Notes under the pieces: generated by a model
What the model saw: only the letters and a program-made list of their open reading frames with translations
Told to the model about the DNA's origin: nothing
Databases searched by the model: none
Assembly (NCBI RefSeq): GCF_011927725.1
Contig: NZ_JAATJC010000001.1
Coordinates: 2,239,001 to 2,303,000, forward strand
Direction: 5' to 3'
Source of the DNA: Sphingomonas kaistensis
GTDB taxonomy: Bacteria; Pseudomonadota; Alphaproteobacteria; Sphingomonadales; Sphingomonadaceae
Length of the DNA: 64,000 nucleotides
Shown here: positions 1 through 9,965 of the stretch, piece by piece
How the letters are laid out: each line of letters opens with the position of its first letter
Position numbering within the stretch: the stretch's first letter is position 1
Translations under genes and position numbers: made by a program

Positions 1-2961
1 GGTCTGCTCGCCGAGGAACGACAGGCGACCATAGCGGCCGAGATCCTGGGTCACCCGAACCGTGAGGTCGATGCCGCGGTTCTTCTCCGAGTTGATGTTC
101 ACGTACGGGTTACGGACCGACAGGACGTTGCCGAAGTTCGGCGAGGTCGTGTCCGTGTTCCGGATGAACAGGGAGCAGAGCGGATCAGTCGGGTAAGTCG
201 TCGAGGTCAAGCAGCCCGAGATGATGCTGCCGGCGCCGAGCGTGGTCAGCTGGTTCTTCACGCGGATGTCGAAATAGTCGACCGCGACGCTGAACCGCAT
301 GCCCGGCCACAGAGCGGTCTTCGGGGTGAGGACGACGCTGAAGCTCTTGGCCTTCGAGGTTTCCGGATCAAGGACGCCGACGCCGCCACCCGAGGTGATC
401 ACCGCCGAGCTGCTCGGAGCGCCCGAATAGTCGGGAGCGATGCCGAGAGCGGCGCAGCGCTGGGCAACCAGGCCGTATTCGGCCGGGCTGATACCGACGC
501 CGTAGCGAATGCACGGATCGATCGCGGTCTGGGCAAGGAAGCCCGTCTGGTTGGCGAGGAACTGCTCGAACAGCGCCGGGGCGCGGAACGAGGTGCCATA
601 CGAACCGCGGAAACGCAGCCAGTCGTTGACCGTCCAGTTGCCGCCGACCTTGTAGGTCCAGTTGCCGCTGTCCTTGTCGCTGACGCCATCGATGCGCTCG
701 GCATAGCCGCTGACAACGCGCGCCGCGCCCGAGAGCGTGAGGTTCTGGATGAACGGCGTGTTGTGGACCAGCGGGATTTCGATTTCGCCGAAGGCTTCCT
801 TCGAGCGGGTGAAACCAGCGGTACGGCCCGACACGGACTGGCCGTAGACATTGCTGATCAGGCGATCGCAGACCTGCAGCGGATTGACCGCCGGGTTGCA
901 CTGCGCGCTGCCCGGAGTGATCGCCGAATTGTAAGCCGGGTTGACCGCCTGGGCGATGTTGCCGGGACGATCGTCGATCTCGTCACGGCGCCACTGCGCG
1001 CCGATGGCGACCGCGACGGCGCCGGCGGGCATGCGGAACAGGTCGCCGCTGATGCTCGCTTCGACGGTCTGCTGGACGTACTTGGTCTTGCCGGTTTCTT
1101 CGCCGAACAGGAACGCGCTCTCAGCCGGCGTGAATTCGCCGTTCAGGACCCGCGGATCGGTGAAGTCGATGTTGACGCACGGCGCGCCGCGAACGCGCGT
1201 GACCTGGCCAGGCTGGCACCCCTGGGTGCGATACTGGATGAGGTCGACCGAGTCCTGGTAGATGCGGCTGTTCGTGTACTTACCGTTGTTCCGGCTGTAC
1301 TGATAATAGCTGTCGAAACGCCAGCCATTGAAGAAGCCGCCACCGAACAGGCCGCCCAGATCGCTGTTGAGGCCGACCACGCCGCGATAGTAGTCGACGT
1401 CGGTGGCGACCCGGGTTCCGACCGGCACGACCGGCTGAAGGACGATGTTCCCGAGGATCTCGGTGTTGAACGGATCGCCAACGTTGGCCGGGTTGCAGTT
1501 CAGGTTGATCAGGCGGCGAGCGGCGGTGCAGGCCACGGCCGGCGAGTTGGCGGAACCGACCGGCTGGCCGCCACCCGAGAATTGCGTCGGGAACAGCTGG
1601 CGGAGGCCGAAGGTCTCCGTCTTGCGCTTGTTGTACAGCGCTTCGCCGGTGATCTCGATGTTGTCGGTGATCTCATACCCGCCCTGCAGGTAAGCGGTGT
1701 AACGATCGAGCGCAGGCGAGATGTCGGCGCCGGCCAGGCGCGGATCGCGCTGGTTCAGGATGCCGACCGAGTTGCGGCACAGCGTCTGGGTGGTCGGGTT
1801 GGTCGCGGCAGGCTGGGCCGGCGACGCCGGAAGCGTCGTCGAGCAGGTCAGCGAGACCGGGATCAGGTTCGACGGCAGCGTCAGCGTCGCGGTGTTGGTG
1901 AACGGCGACACGAACTCGGTCAGGCGATCGCCCGGATCGTTGTACTGGACCGTGCTGAACGTCACACCCGGCGTATTGTTGTAGGTGAAGGCGCTCGACA
2001 GGCCGATATAGGCGGTGTTGAGCGTGTTGCAGCGCGGCTGGCCGGTGCGGGGATCGTTGATCTCCAGTCGGCTGCCGTTGCGATCGAACAGATATTCTTC
2101 CGAGCACAGCAGGAAGTCGCGATCACCGCGCTGGAGGCGGTTACGGCGGTAATAGTCGACGCCGCCGATGATGTGGCCACGACCGAAGTCCTTGCCCCAC
2201 ACCGCGCTGGCGCCGTAATTCTCACCGCCGCTTTCAAGCGGAACAGTGCCGGTCAGGCGCAGCTGCAGGCCGTCGGTGGACTTCTTGGTGATCAGGTTGA
2301 CCACGCCCGCGATGGCGTCCGAACCGTAGATCGACGAGGCGCCGGTCTTCAGGATCTCGACGTTCTGCAGGATCGCGGACGGAATGACGTTAAGGTCGAA
2401 GCTGCCGATCGCACCGCGCGTACCGGCCGGGCCGGCGCGGCGACCGTTGAGCAGCACGAGCGTACGCTCGGCGCCAAGGCCGCGAAGCGACACGGTCTGG
2501 GCACCGACACCGCCGTTGGTGACGAACGAACCGGCCGAAAGGAATTCGGTGATCTGGAACGAGCCGGCCGCGATCGGGCTGGCCTGAAGGATCTCGGCGG
2601 TGCTGTTCTGGCCGCCCTTGAGCTCGAGCTCGGGGTCGATGACGGTGATCGGGTCCGGGCTGTTGAAGGCGTTGCGACGAATGCGCGAACCGGTGACCAC
2701 GATGGTTTCGGAATTGGCCTTGTCAGCGGCGACTTCCGACGGAAGCTGCGTGGCGATGTCGCCCGCTTCTTCCGGCGTGGCTTCGGTCTTCTGACCCTGC
2801 AGGCAGAGCTGACGCTCCTGCTCGGTCGCGAGCGCGGCGCACTGCTGCGCCTGCTCGGGGCTGGCAGCGGCCTGCTGCTGGGCAGAGGCCGGCGACGCCA
2901 GACCGAATGTCAGCGCCGCAAACGAAACAGAAGATAGGGCAGCAAGAGGCAAAGCTCGCAT
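1..2961 (-). CDS. TonB-dependent receptor, C-terminus beyond window start
   Basis: Outer-membrane, TonB-energised importer of an unidentified substrate. From the ATG at 2961 the minus strand reads an uninterrupted 987 codons to the window edge. The N-terminus MRALPLAALSSVSFAALTFG ends in SPASAQ, a Sec signal peptide. It is followed by a short Gln/Ala-rich linker with two cysteines, the plug motif ETIVVTGSRIRR, and then VSLRGLGAERTLVLLNGRR and IYGSDAIAGVVN, which are typical of the plug domain in sphingomonad and Caulobacter receptors. The beta-barrel part includes FRGSYGTSFRAPALFEQF. The C-terminal strand is missing because the gene leaves the window. An AGGA element lies about 9 bases before the start. 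The gene is divergent from ahcY, so the two share a 260-base promoter region. The substrate cannot be told from sequence. Confidence 0.93.
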   Translation of the reverse strand, partial: MRALPLAALSSVSFAALTFGLASPASAQQQAAASPEQAQQCAALATEQERQLCLQGQKTEATPEEAGDIATQLPSEVAADKANSETIVVTGSRIRRNAFNSPDPITVIDPELELKGGQNSTAEILQASPIAAGSFQITEFLSAGSFVTNGGVGAQTVSLRGLGAERTLVLLNGRRAGPAGTRGAIGSFDLNVIPSAILQNVEILKTGASSIYGSDAIAGVVNLITKKSTDGLQLRLTGTVPLESGGENYGASAVWGKDFGRGHIIGGVDYYRRNRLQRGDRDFLLCSEEYLFDRNGSRLEINDPRTGQPRCNTLNTAYIGLSSAFTYNNTPGVTFSTVQYNDPGDRLTEFVSPFTNTATLTLPSNLIPVSLTCSTTLPASPAQPAATNPTTQTLCRNSVGILNQRDPRLAGADISPALDRYTAYLQGGYEITDNIEITGEALYNKRKTETFGLRQLFPTQFSGGGQPVGSANSPAVACTAARRLINLNCNPANVGDPFNTEILGNIVLQPVVPVGTRVATDVDYYRGVVGLNSDLGGLFGGGFFNGWRFDSYYQYSRNNGKYTNSRIYQDSVDLIQYRTQGCQPGQVTRVRGAPCVNIDFTDPRVLNGEFTPAESAFLFGEETGKTKYVQQTVEASISGDLFRMPAGAVAVAIGAQWRRDEIDDRPGNIAQAVNPAYNSAITPGSAQCNPAVNPLQVCDRLISNVYGQSVSGRTAGFTRSKEAFGEIEIPLVHNTPFIQNLTLSGAARVVSGYAERIDGVSDKDSGNWTYKVGGNWTVNDWLRFRGSYGTSFRAPALFEQFLANQTGFLAQTAIDPCIRYGVGISPAEYGLVAQRCAALGIAPDYSGAPSSSAVITSGGGVGVLDPETSKAKSFSVVLTPKTALWPGMRFSVAVDYFDIRVKNQLTTLGAGSIISGCLTSTTYPTDPLCSLFIRNTDTTSPNFGNVLSVRNPYVNINSEKNRGIDLTVRVTQDLGRYGRLSFLGEQT

Positions 2962-3126
2962 CGGGAACAATCCTGTCAGGAAAGAATTAGGCGCGCCCTT
3001 CGTGACACGAGTCCGATCCGATGCAAGCCGCTCATGGGGTCCACGCGCCCGTTAGTCGAAGACTGTCGTTTTCAGGTAACAGATATGTAACGCGCTGTTG
3101 CAGGCCGGAAATGGCCGCGGAAACAT

Positions 3127-3142
3127 ATAAAGCTTTCTTTAT
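3127..3142. promoter_or_regulatory. candidate ArsR-type (SahR-like) operator before ahcY
   Basis: ATAAAG (3127-3132) and CTTTAT (3137-3142) form a perfect inverted repeat with a 4-base spacer, in an AT-rich patch of otherwise GC-rich DNA, 80 bases before the ahcY start. ArsR-family S-adenosylhomocysteine-responsive regulators of methionine-cycle genes are known to bind ATAAAG-type dyads, so an SAH-sensing repressor is the natural candidate. No regulator gene is in this window. It could instead be an AT-rich core promoter element. Confidence 0.45.
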
Positions 3143-3221
3143 GTCCACCTTCGCGCTAGGGGCGCGCGTCATGGCTGCGGGGCGCTTAGGGCCCTGCCCT
3201 TTCCACTGGAGTGAACTCACC

Positions 3222-4628
<1,407 letters not shown>

Positions 4629-4651
4629 GAAAGGTTCCGACCTAAACAAAT

Positions 4652-4687
4652 AAAGAGCCCCGCTCCGCAAGGACGGGGCTCTTTCTC
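4652..4687 (+). terminator. rho-independent terminator after ahcY
   Basis: AAAGAGCCCCG (4652-4662) pairs perfectly with CGGGGCTCTTT (4674-4684). This gives an 11-bp GC-rich stem, an 11-base loop and a T-rich 3' side, 24 bases after the ahcY stop. Confidence 0.88.
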
Positions 4688-4826
4688 TAGGTGGCGCAGT
4701 CATTTGCTGTTGCAATGGTGTGACAGCCACGGCCCCGGCGGCTCCAAAGGTTAACAAAGTTCCTTGCCCGACACAGGTCAGCCTCTAGGGGGGCGCATCC
4801 CCTTGACGCGATTAGGATAGTTACGA

Positions 4827-7800
4827 ATGCGGAATGCTCGCCTGACGATCACGACCTCATCACTGGCCCTGGCGCTCGGCGCGCTTTTCGCCGTCCCGGC
4901 CCACGCGCAGGATGCTGCCGCCCAGGCGACCACGCCGGTCACCGACGCTCCGACCACGGTCCAGACCCCGGACTGCCCGGACGAGAACCAGGATGGCACC
5001 TGCGATCCGGCTTCCACGCTGAACAACGCCGACACCAGCGCCCAGACCGATGGCGAAATCGTCGTGACCGGTTCGCGCATCCGCCGCGACGAATACAGCA
5101 CGGTTGAGCCGATCACGGTCATCACCGCCCAGGAAATCACCCAGTCGGGCTTCAACAGCGCGACCGACGCGCTTCAGAGTGGCGCCGTGACGCAGGGCGC
5201 CAGCCAGATCACCAATGCTTACGGTGGCTTCGTCACCGACGGCGGCACCGGTGCCAACACACTCGGCCTGCGCGGCCTCGGACCGGCGCGTACCCTGATC
5301 CTCCTCAACGGCCGCCGCCTGGCGCCGGGCGGAAGCCGTGGTTCGGTCCTCGCAGCCGACCTCAACGTCCTTCCGACCGCAATCGTCGAGCGGATCGAAG
5401 TGCTCAAGGCCGGCGCCTCGTCGATCTACGGTTCGGACGCCATCGCGGGCGTCGTGAACATCATCACCGACCGCAAGCTGACCGGGCTCACCATCGATGC
5501 GCAGGCGAACGTGCCTGAGATCGGCGCCGGCGTCGACAAGCGCGTTGCCGCCAGCTTCGGCATCCAGATCCCCCGCCTCAGCCTGGTTGGCTCGGTCGAG
5601 TACCGCAAGCGTGACGCCCTGGCCCGCAACCAGAGCGAGTTCTTCCGCTGCCCGATCGGCGGGTTCCTCGCCGGTGAAGGCACCGCGCTCGGTTCGGACG
5701 ATTTCATCGATCCGGCGACCGGCCAGCCCAAGTGCTTCACGCTCGACAACGGCGGCGTGACCATCAACACCCTTGGCCTTCCGACCCGCCAGGCGATCGG
5801 CCGCACCAGCGGCGCCCTCGGCAACTTCAACCGCTTCGTCCCCGCCCCCGGGCAGACGACCGGTCCGTTCCCGGGCTTCCTCGGCGTCGGCACCTACGAC
5901 CGCGACACCTTCGACCCGCAGCAGGAGTTCGAGCCGCTCATCACCGGCACGGAAATCCTGACCGGCTACCTGTCGGGCACCTACGACTTCGGCTACCTCG
6001 GCAACTCCGAGATCTACGGCGAAGTCCTTGCAACCCGCCGCAAGTCGTCGTCGCCGCTGTATCGCCAGCTGTCGCTCGATTACCTGCGTGGCAGCCCGCT
6101 GCTTCCCGAGAATATCCGTGACGGCGTGTTCGCCAACCCGACGGAAACCTCGAGCGGGCAGCAGATCGCCGCTCGTGCGTTCATCGGCTACGGCCTCACC
6201 GATTCCAGCCAGCAGGTCGACTACGTCCGTGCCTCGGGCGGTCTGCGCGGCGACTTCTTCTTCAGCGGCTGGCGCTACGACGCGTACGCCGGCAAGTCGT
6301 GGAACGATGCCACCTACGACATCGAATCGTTCCTGACGGATCGTCTCGCCAACTCGCTCAACGTCGTTCAGAACGCGGACGGCTCCTTCAGCTGCGCATC
6401 GCAGGCCTCCAACCGCGACTGCGTCGCCGCGCCGGCGCTGTCCGCTGCGGTGATCGGTGGCAACCTGCCGCAGGCCTTCCGCGACTACATCGTCGACAAC
6501 ACCATCGGGACCACGGAATTCCGTGAAACCACGCTGGCGTTCGGCGTCGATGGTCCGCTGTTCCAGATGCCGGGCGGAAGCGTCCAGCTCGCGCTCGGCG
6601 CCGAGTATCGCAAGCAGCGGATCAACGATCAGCCCGACGCGAACTCGGTTCGTGGCAATCTGTTCGGCCTGACCGCCGGCACCCCCACGGTCGGTTCCGA
6701 CAGCGTCCGCGAAGTGTTCGGCGAACTGTTCGTCCCGATCGTCCGCGATCTGCCGTTCCTGTATCGCCTCAACGTCAACGGCTCGCTCCGCTACACCGAC
6801 TACAAGTCGTACGGCGGCGACACGACGTATAAGATCGCGGGTGAGTGGGAACCGGTCCGTGGCCTCGGCTTCCGCGGCAGCTATGGCACGTCCTACCGTG
6901 CCCCGGCTCTCGCCGAGCAGTTCCTGGGCGCCACCAGCGGCTTCCTCGGCAGCGACTCCGATCCGTGCAGCGCCCTGCCGGCGGCTGGCGAGCAGTCGCC
7001 GACCGAGCAGATCATTGCACGCAACTGCGCGTCGGTCGGCCTTCCGGCGGACTTCGAGCAGCGCAGCGGCATCACTGTCTTCCGGGTCGGTGGCGCGGAA
7101 GCCGGCCTCGAAGCGGAAACGTCCACGAACTGGTCGGTGGGCGTCGTCGCCCGTCCGCCCATCCCGGCCTCGATCGGCTCGCTGTCGCTGGCTCTCGACT
7201 ACTTCGACATCAAGGTCGAAAACGGGGTGTCGGATCTGGCCGGAGGGACCATTCTTAACCGCTGCTATGCGGCCGAGAACTTCGATCCGACCGCGGGCTT
7301 CTGCCGCTTCGTCAATCGTGACTCGAACAACATCCTCCAGGTCACCAGCAGCTTCGTGAACCTGTCGGAAAGCATCGTGAAGGGCTTCGAATTCAACGGT
7401 CGTTTCGCGACCAAGTTGATCGGGCCGGGTACGCTGACGCTCAACGCCAATGTCACCAAGTACACCGAGCAGTCGTCGCGCCTCTTCCCGGAGGAGTTCC
7501 TGGCTGATGCCAACGGCATCATCACCCAGCCGGACTGGGTCGGCAACTTCGACGCCATCTATGCCACGCCGCGGGTGACCTTCCGCTACGGCCTGGACTG
7601 GGTCGGCGGCGACAAGGAGCGGACCTACAACTACTTCGCGTTCGACAACCTGACGGGCACGACCGATCCGGAGCTCGTGCAGGCCTATCGTGACTTCGCG
7701 TTCCTGGAAGTGAAGGACTACTTCCTCCACAATGCGTCGGTGCAGTTCAACGTCGCGGACCGGTACGAATTCACCGTCGGCGTCCGTAACCTGTTCAACA

Positions 7801-7916
7801 AGGCGCCGCCTCGGATCACCAACTTCGGTCTGACCACGGTTGGCAACTCGCCGATCTACAGCGGTTATGACCTGGTCGGCCGCTCGTTCTTCGCGAACGT
7901 CAACTTCAAGCTCTGA
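4827..7916 (+). CDS. TonB-dependent receptor
   Basis: Outer-membrane TonB-dependent transporter of 1029 residues, substrate unknown. The signal peptide ends VPAHAQ near residue 28. A linker follows with an Asp/Glu-rich CPDENQDGTCDP segment that looks like a short calcium-binding or thrombospondin-type-3-like loop, then the plug motif EIVVTGSRIRR, LGLRGLGPARTLILLNGRR and IYGSDAIAGVVN, and a barrel ending in the aromatic strand FANVNFKL. It is a paralogue of the receptor at 1-2961 in architecture and motif wording. It is monocistronic: a strong terminator follows 21 bases after the stop, and no SusD-like or enzyme gene is next to it. Confidence 0.95.
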   Translation: MRNARLTITTSSLALALGALFAVPAHAQDAAAQATTPVTDAPTTVQTPDCPDENQDGTCDPASTLNNADTSAQTDGEIVVTGSRIRRDEYSTVEPITVITAQEITQSGFNSATDALQSGAVTQGASQITNAYGGFVTDGGTGANTLGLRGLGPARTLILLNGRRLAPGGSRGSVLAADLNVLPTAIVERIEVLKAGASSIYGSDAIAGVVNIITDRKLTGLTIDAQANVPEIGAGVDKRVAASFGIQIPRLSLVGSVEYRKRDALARNQSEFFRCPIGGFLAGEGTALGSDDFIDPATGQPKCFTLDNGGVTINTLGLPTRQAIGRTSGALGNFNRFVPAPGQTTGPFPGFLGVGTYDRDTFDPQQEFEPLITGTEILTGYLSGTYDFGYLGNSEIYGEVLATRRKSSSPLYRQLSLDYLRGSPLLPENIRDGVFANPTETSSGQQIAARAFIGYGLTDSSQQVDYVRASGGLRGDFFFSGWRYDAYAGKSWNDATYDIESFLTDRLANSLNVVQNADGSFSCASQASNRDCVAAPALSAAVIGGNLPQAFRDYIVDNTIGTTEFRETTLAFGVDGPLFQMPGGSVQLALGAEYRKQRINDQPDANSVRGNLFGLTAGTPTVGSDSVREVFGELFVPIVRDLPFLYRLNVNGSLRYTDYKSYGGDTTYKIAGEWEPVRGLGFRGSYGTSYRAPALAEQFLGATSGFLGSDSDPCSALPAAGEQSPTEQIIARNCASVGLPADFEQRSGITVFRVGGAEAGLEAETSTNWSVGVVARPPIPASIGSLSLALDYFDIKVENGVSDLAGGTILNRCYAAENFDPTAGFCRFVNRDSNNILQVTSSFVNLSESIVKGFEFNGRFATKLIGPGTLTLNANVTKYTEQSSRLFPEEFLADANGIITQPDWVGNFDAIYATPRVTFRYGLDWVGGDKERTYNYFAFDNLTGTTDPELVQAYRDFAFLEVKDYFLHNASVQFNVADRYEFTVGVRNLFNKAPPRITNFGLTTVGNSPIYSGYDLVGRSFFANVNFKL

Positions 7917-7936
7917 TCAGCTTGTAGCGACAACGG

Positions 7937-7968
7937 AAAGGGCCTCGGGAAACCGGGGCCCTTTTCTT
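7937..7968 (+). terminator. rho-independent terminator after the TonB receptor
   Basis: AAAGGGCCTCGG (7937-7948), GAAA tetraloop, CCGGGGCCCTTT (7953-7964) then TCTT. A 12-bp stem with one G-T pair. It lies between the receptor and the convergent YqgE-like gene and may serve both. Confidence 0.88.
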
Positions 7969-8014
7969 ATGCGGTGAGCAGGTAAGAAGAGCAGCGGTGC
8001 TGCCCTCGCGCCTG

Positions 8015-8587
8015 TCAGGCGGCGCCGGTCTCGCTGGCGAGCAGGCGCGGGTCGATGCCTTCCAGCTTGAAGGCGGCCGCCCAGCGTTCGTCGGTAGGGG
8101 TATCGAACAGGATGGACGGCGTTCCGGGGCAGGCGAACCAACCGTGGCGGGTCATCTCGTCCTCAAGCTGGCCGGGACCCCAGCCGGCATAGCCCAGCGC
8201 GATCAGCCAGCGGGACGGCCCGCGCCCTTCGGCGATGGCGCGGAGCACGTCGACCGTACCGGTCATCGTCCACAGCTTGCCACCCTCGCCATTGACCTGG
8301 AGCGTGTCCTCCCCACCCCAATCGTCGGAATGCAGGACGAAACCGCGGCCGGGCTCGACCGGACCGCCATGGTGGATTGGCGCATCGGGCGCGTCCCCCG
8401 GTTCGAGCCCGAGTTGCTTGAGCAGGCCGCGCAGGCGGACCCCCGCCCGCTTGTGACTGATGCCGATCCCTACCGCGCCATTCTCGTCATGGACGCACAG
8501 CGCGGTGACGCTCCGCTCGAAACGGGGATCGGACATGCCCGGCATGGCGAGCAGCAGTTTCCCGGAAAGAAAGGGAGCGTCCGGCAT
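8015..8587 (-). CDS. YqgE/AlgH family protein (DUF179)
   Basis: Product of 190 residues. The family is widespread in proteobacteria, is about 185 residues long, and has no firmly assigned biochemical role. Recognised by FLSGKLLLAMPGMSDPRFERSV at the N-terminus, then HHGGPVEPGRGFVLH and the C-terminal GYAGWGPGQLEDEM, which are the three conserved blocks. The frame is open to 8857, but the family start is the ATG at 8587 (MPDAPFLSG), preceded by GGTGAAACG. It is divergent from the peroxiredoxin gene and convergent with the TonB receptor. Confidence 0.9.
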   Translation of the reverse strand: MPDAPFLSGKLLLAMPGMSDPRFERSVTALCVHDENGAVGIGISHKRAGVRLRGLLKQLGLEPGDAPDAPIHHGGPVEPGRGFVLHSDDWGGEDTLQVNGEGGKLWTMTGTVDVLRAIAEGRGPSRWLIALGYAGWGPGQLEDEMTRHGWFACPGTPSILFDTPTDERWAAAFKLEGIDPRLLASETGAA

Positions 8588-8698
8588 CGTTTCACCATGC
8601 CATGTGCTCGCCGCCGCACAAGCCTTGTTGACGCTCCGCTCGACGGATAGAGCGCCTGCACGGACCATCAGCCACCCAACAAGCAAGGAGCCTCCGCC

Positions 8699-9181
8699 AT
8701 GACCATCCAGATCGGTGACCGCATTCCCGACATGCCGCTCGTCATCGCCACGGGCGAAGGCCCCAAGCCGACCACCACGGGCGACTATTTCGGCGGCCGC
8801 AAGGTCGCCCTGTTCGCGGTGCCCGGCGCCTACACGCCGACCTGCTCGGCCAAGCACCTGCCGTCCTATGTCGAAAAGGCCGCCGACCTGCGCGGCAAGG
8901 GCGTGGACGAGATCGCCTGCACCAGCGTCAACGACGCCTTCGTGATGTCGGCCTGGAACAAGGATCAGGGCAGCGAAGACATCACCATGATCGCCGATGG
9001 CAACGGCCAGCTCGCACAGGCGCTGGGCCTGACCATGGACGGTTCGCAGTTCGGCATGGGCAGCGTCCGATCGCAGCGTTATTCGATGATCGTCAACGAC
9101 GGCGTCGTCGAGCAGCTGAACGTCGAGGCGCCCGGCGAGTATCGCGCGTCGAGCGCCGAAACCCTGCTCGAACAGCTTTAA
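8699..9181 (+). CDS. peroxiredoxin, Prx5 type
   Basis: Cytosolic thiol peroxidase of 160 residues that reduces hydrogen peroxide and organic hydroperoxides. The peroxidatic cysteine is Cys49 in VPGAYTPTCS, followed by the Prx5-type block HLPSYVEKAADL and, later, CTSVNDAFVMSAW. The AAGGAG at 8686-8691 is well placed for the ATG at 8699. It stands alone and is divergent from the YqgE-like gene. No glutaredoxin domain is fused, so the reductant is a separate protein. Confidence 0.94.
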   Translation: MTIQIGDRIPDMPLVIATGEGPKPTTTGDYFGGRKVALFAVPGAYTPTCSAKHLPSYVEKAADLRGKGVDEIACTSVNDAFVMSAWNKDQGSEDITMIADGNGQLAQALGLTMDGSQFGMGSVRSQRYSMIVNDGVVEQLNVEAPGEYRASSAETLLEQL

Positions 9182-9335
9182 GCACTCGCGTTTGCGGGAG
9201 AGGGTCGGATTCCGGCGGCGCCGGGGCCCGGCCTTTTTCGCGGCACGCCACGGCGCGGCGGATCAGGTCCGCCGCAACAAGCCCCGGCACCACTCGTTGA
9301 CCGCCCGACCACTCGCGTAACGAGAAGGACAGGGC

Positions 9336-9893
9336 ATGGCCAAGAACGACGACACCCGCCGCCACGACACTCACAGCCAGACCGCGCGCAGCCATCACGG
9401 CGGCACATCGCGTTCCGGGGGCGCGACCGGCGCCGACCGCGAACGCCGCCGCGACAGGGTCGTGAACACGGTCAAGGAGCGGCCCTACACGGCGGCCGCC
9501 CTCGCTACCGTTGCGGCCGGCGCCGCCGCTTTCTTCCTCACCCGCAGCAAGAGCGACAAGCCGCTGATGAACTGGGGCCAGGAAACGACCGGCAAGCAGC
9601 AGGACTTGGCTGCCAGCGATCGCAGCCTCGAGACGGCGTCGACCGCTCCGAGCGGCAGTGCAGGCACCAGCTCCGGCAGCCCGTCGGCGGTTCGCGCTGC
9701 CAGCCTGGCCGCGACCGGCAGCAGCACCAACGCCGCGGCAACGCCCGGCACCGATGCCGCCACCGCCAGCACGACCGGGTCTGCCCAGGCGAATGCCGCG
9801 ACACCCGATGCCGCCGCCAAGTCCGTCGGCGCAGGCCTCGACCAGACCGCGAAGACCGACACTAAGGTTGGGGCGATCTCCTACGGAGCCTAA
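9336..9893 (+). CDS. hypothetical membrane-anchored low-complexity protein
   Basis: Product of 185 residues, family not recognised. An Arg/His-rich N-terminus (about 1-45) is followed by one predicted membrane segment around AAALATVAAGAAAFFLT (residues 51-67) and a long Ala/Ser/Thr-rich, probably disordered tail containing a LMNWGQET motif. The layout resembles small DUF883- or YtxH-like envelope-stress proteins, but the sequence does not assign it to one. GAGAAGGACAGGGC precedes the ATG. A terminator follows. Coding is supported by the start context and by the long open frame. Confidence 0.7.
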   Translation: MAKNDDTRRHDTHSQTARSHHGGTSRSGGATGADRERRRDRVVNTVKERPYTAAALATVAAGAAAFFLTRSKSDKPLMNWGQETTGKQQDLAASDRSLETASTAPSGSAGTSSGSPSAVRAASLAATGSSTNAAATPGTDAATASTTGSAQANAATPDAAAKSVGAGLDQTAKTDTKVGAISYGA

Positions 9894-9913
9894 GCGGCCT
9901 TGAGGAATTGATG

Positions 9914-9948
9914 AAGGGCGTCGGGCACAATGTCCGGCGCCCTTTTCG
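9914..9948 (+). terminator. rho-independent terminator
   Basis: AAGGGCGTCGG (9914-9924) pairs with CCGGCGCCCTT (9934-9944), with one T-G pair, then TTCG. It sits between the low-complexity membrane protein and the SDR gene. Confidence 0.8.
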
Positions 9949-9965
9949 CATCGGAGAGCTAACCA

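Noticed and set aside
763..2937. Long plus-strand open frame of 724 codons
   Set aside because: Antisense shadow of the TonB receptor; Arg/Ala/Asp-rich translation with no domain, while the minus strand carries clear plug and barrel motifs.
2962..3221. SAH or SAM riboswitch before ahcY
   Set aside because: I could not find the conserved pseudoknot or core of the known SAH or SAM classes; the AT-rich dyad is better explained as a DNA operator.
4860..7730. Minus-strand open frame of 956 codons
   Set aside because: Shadow of the second TonB receptor caused by GC-rich codon use; composition is not protein-like.
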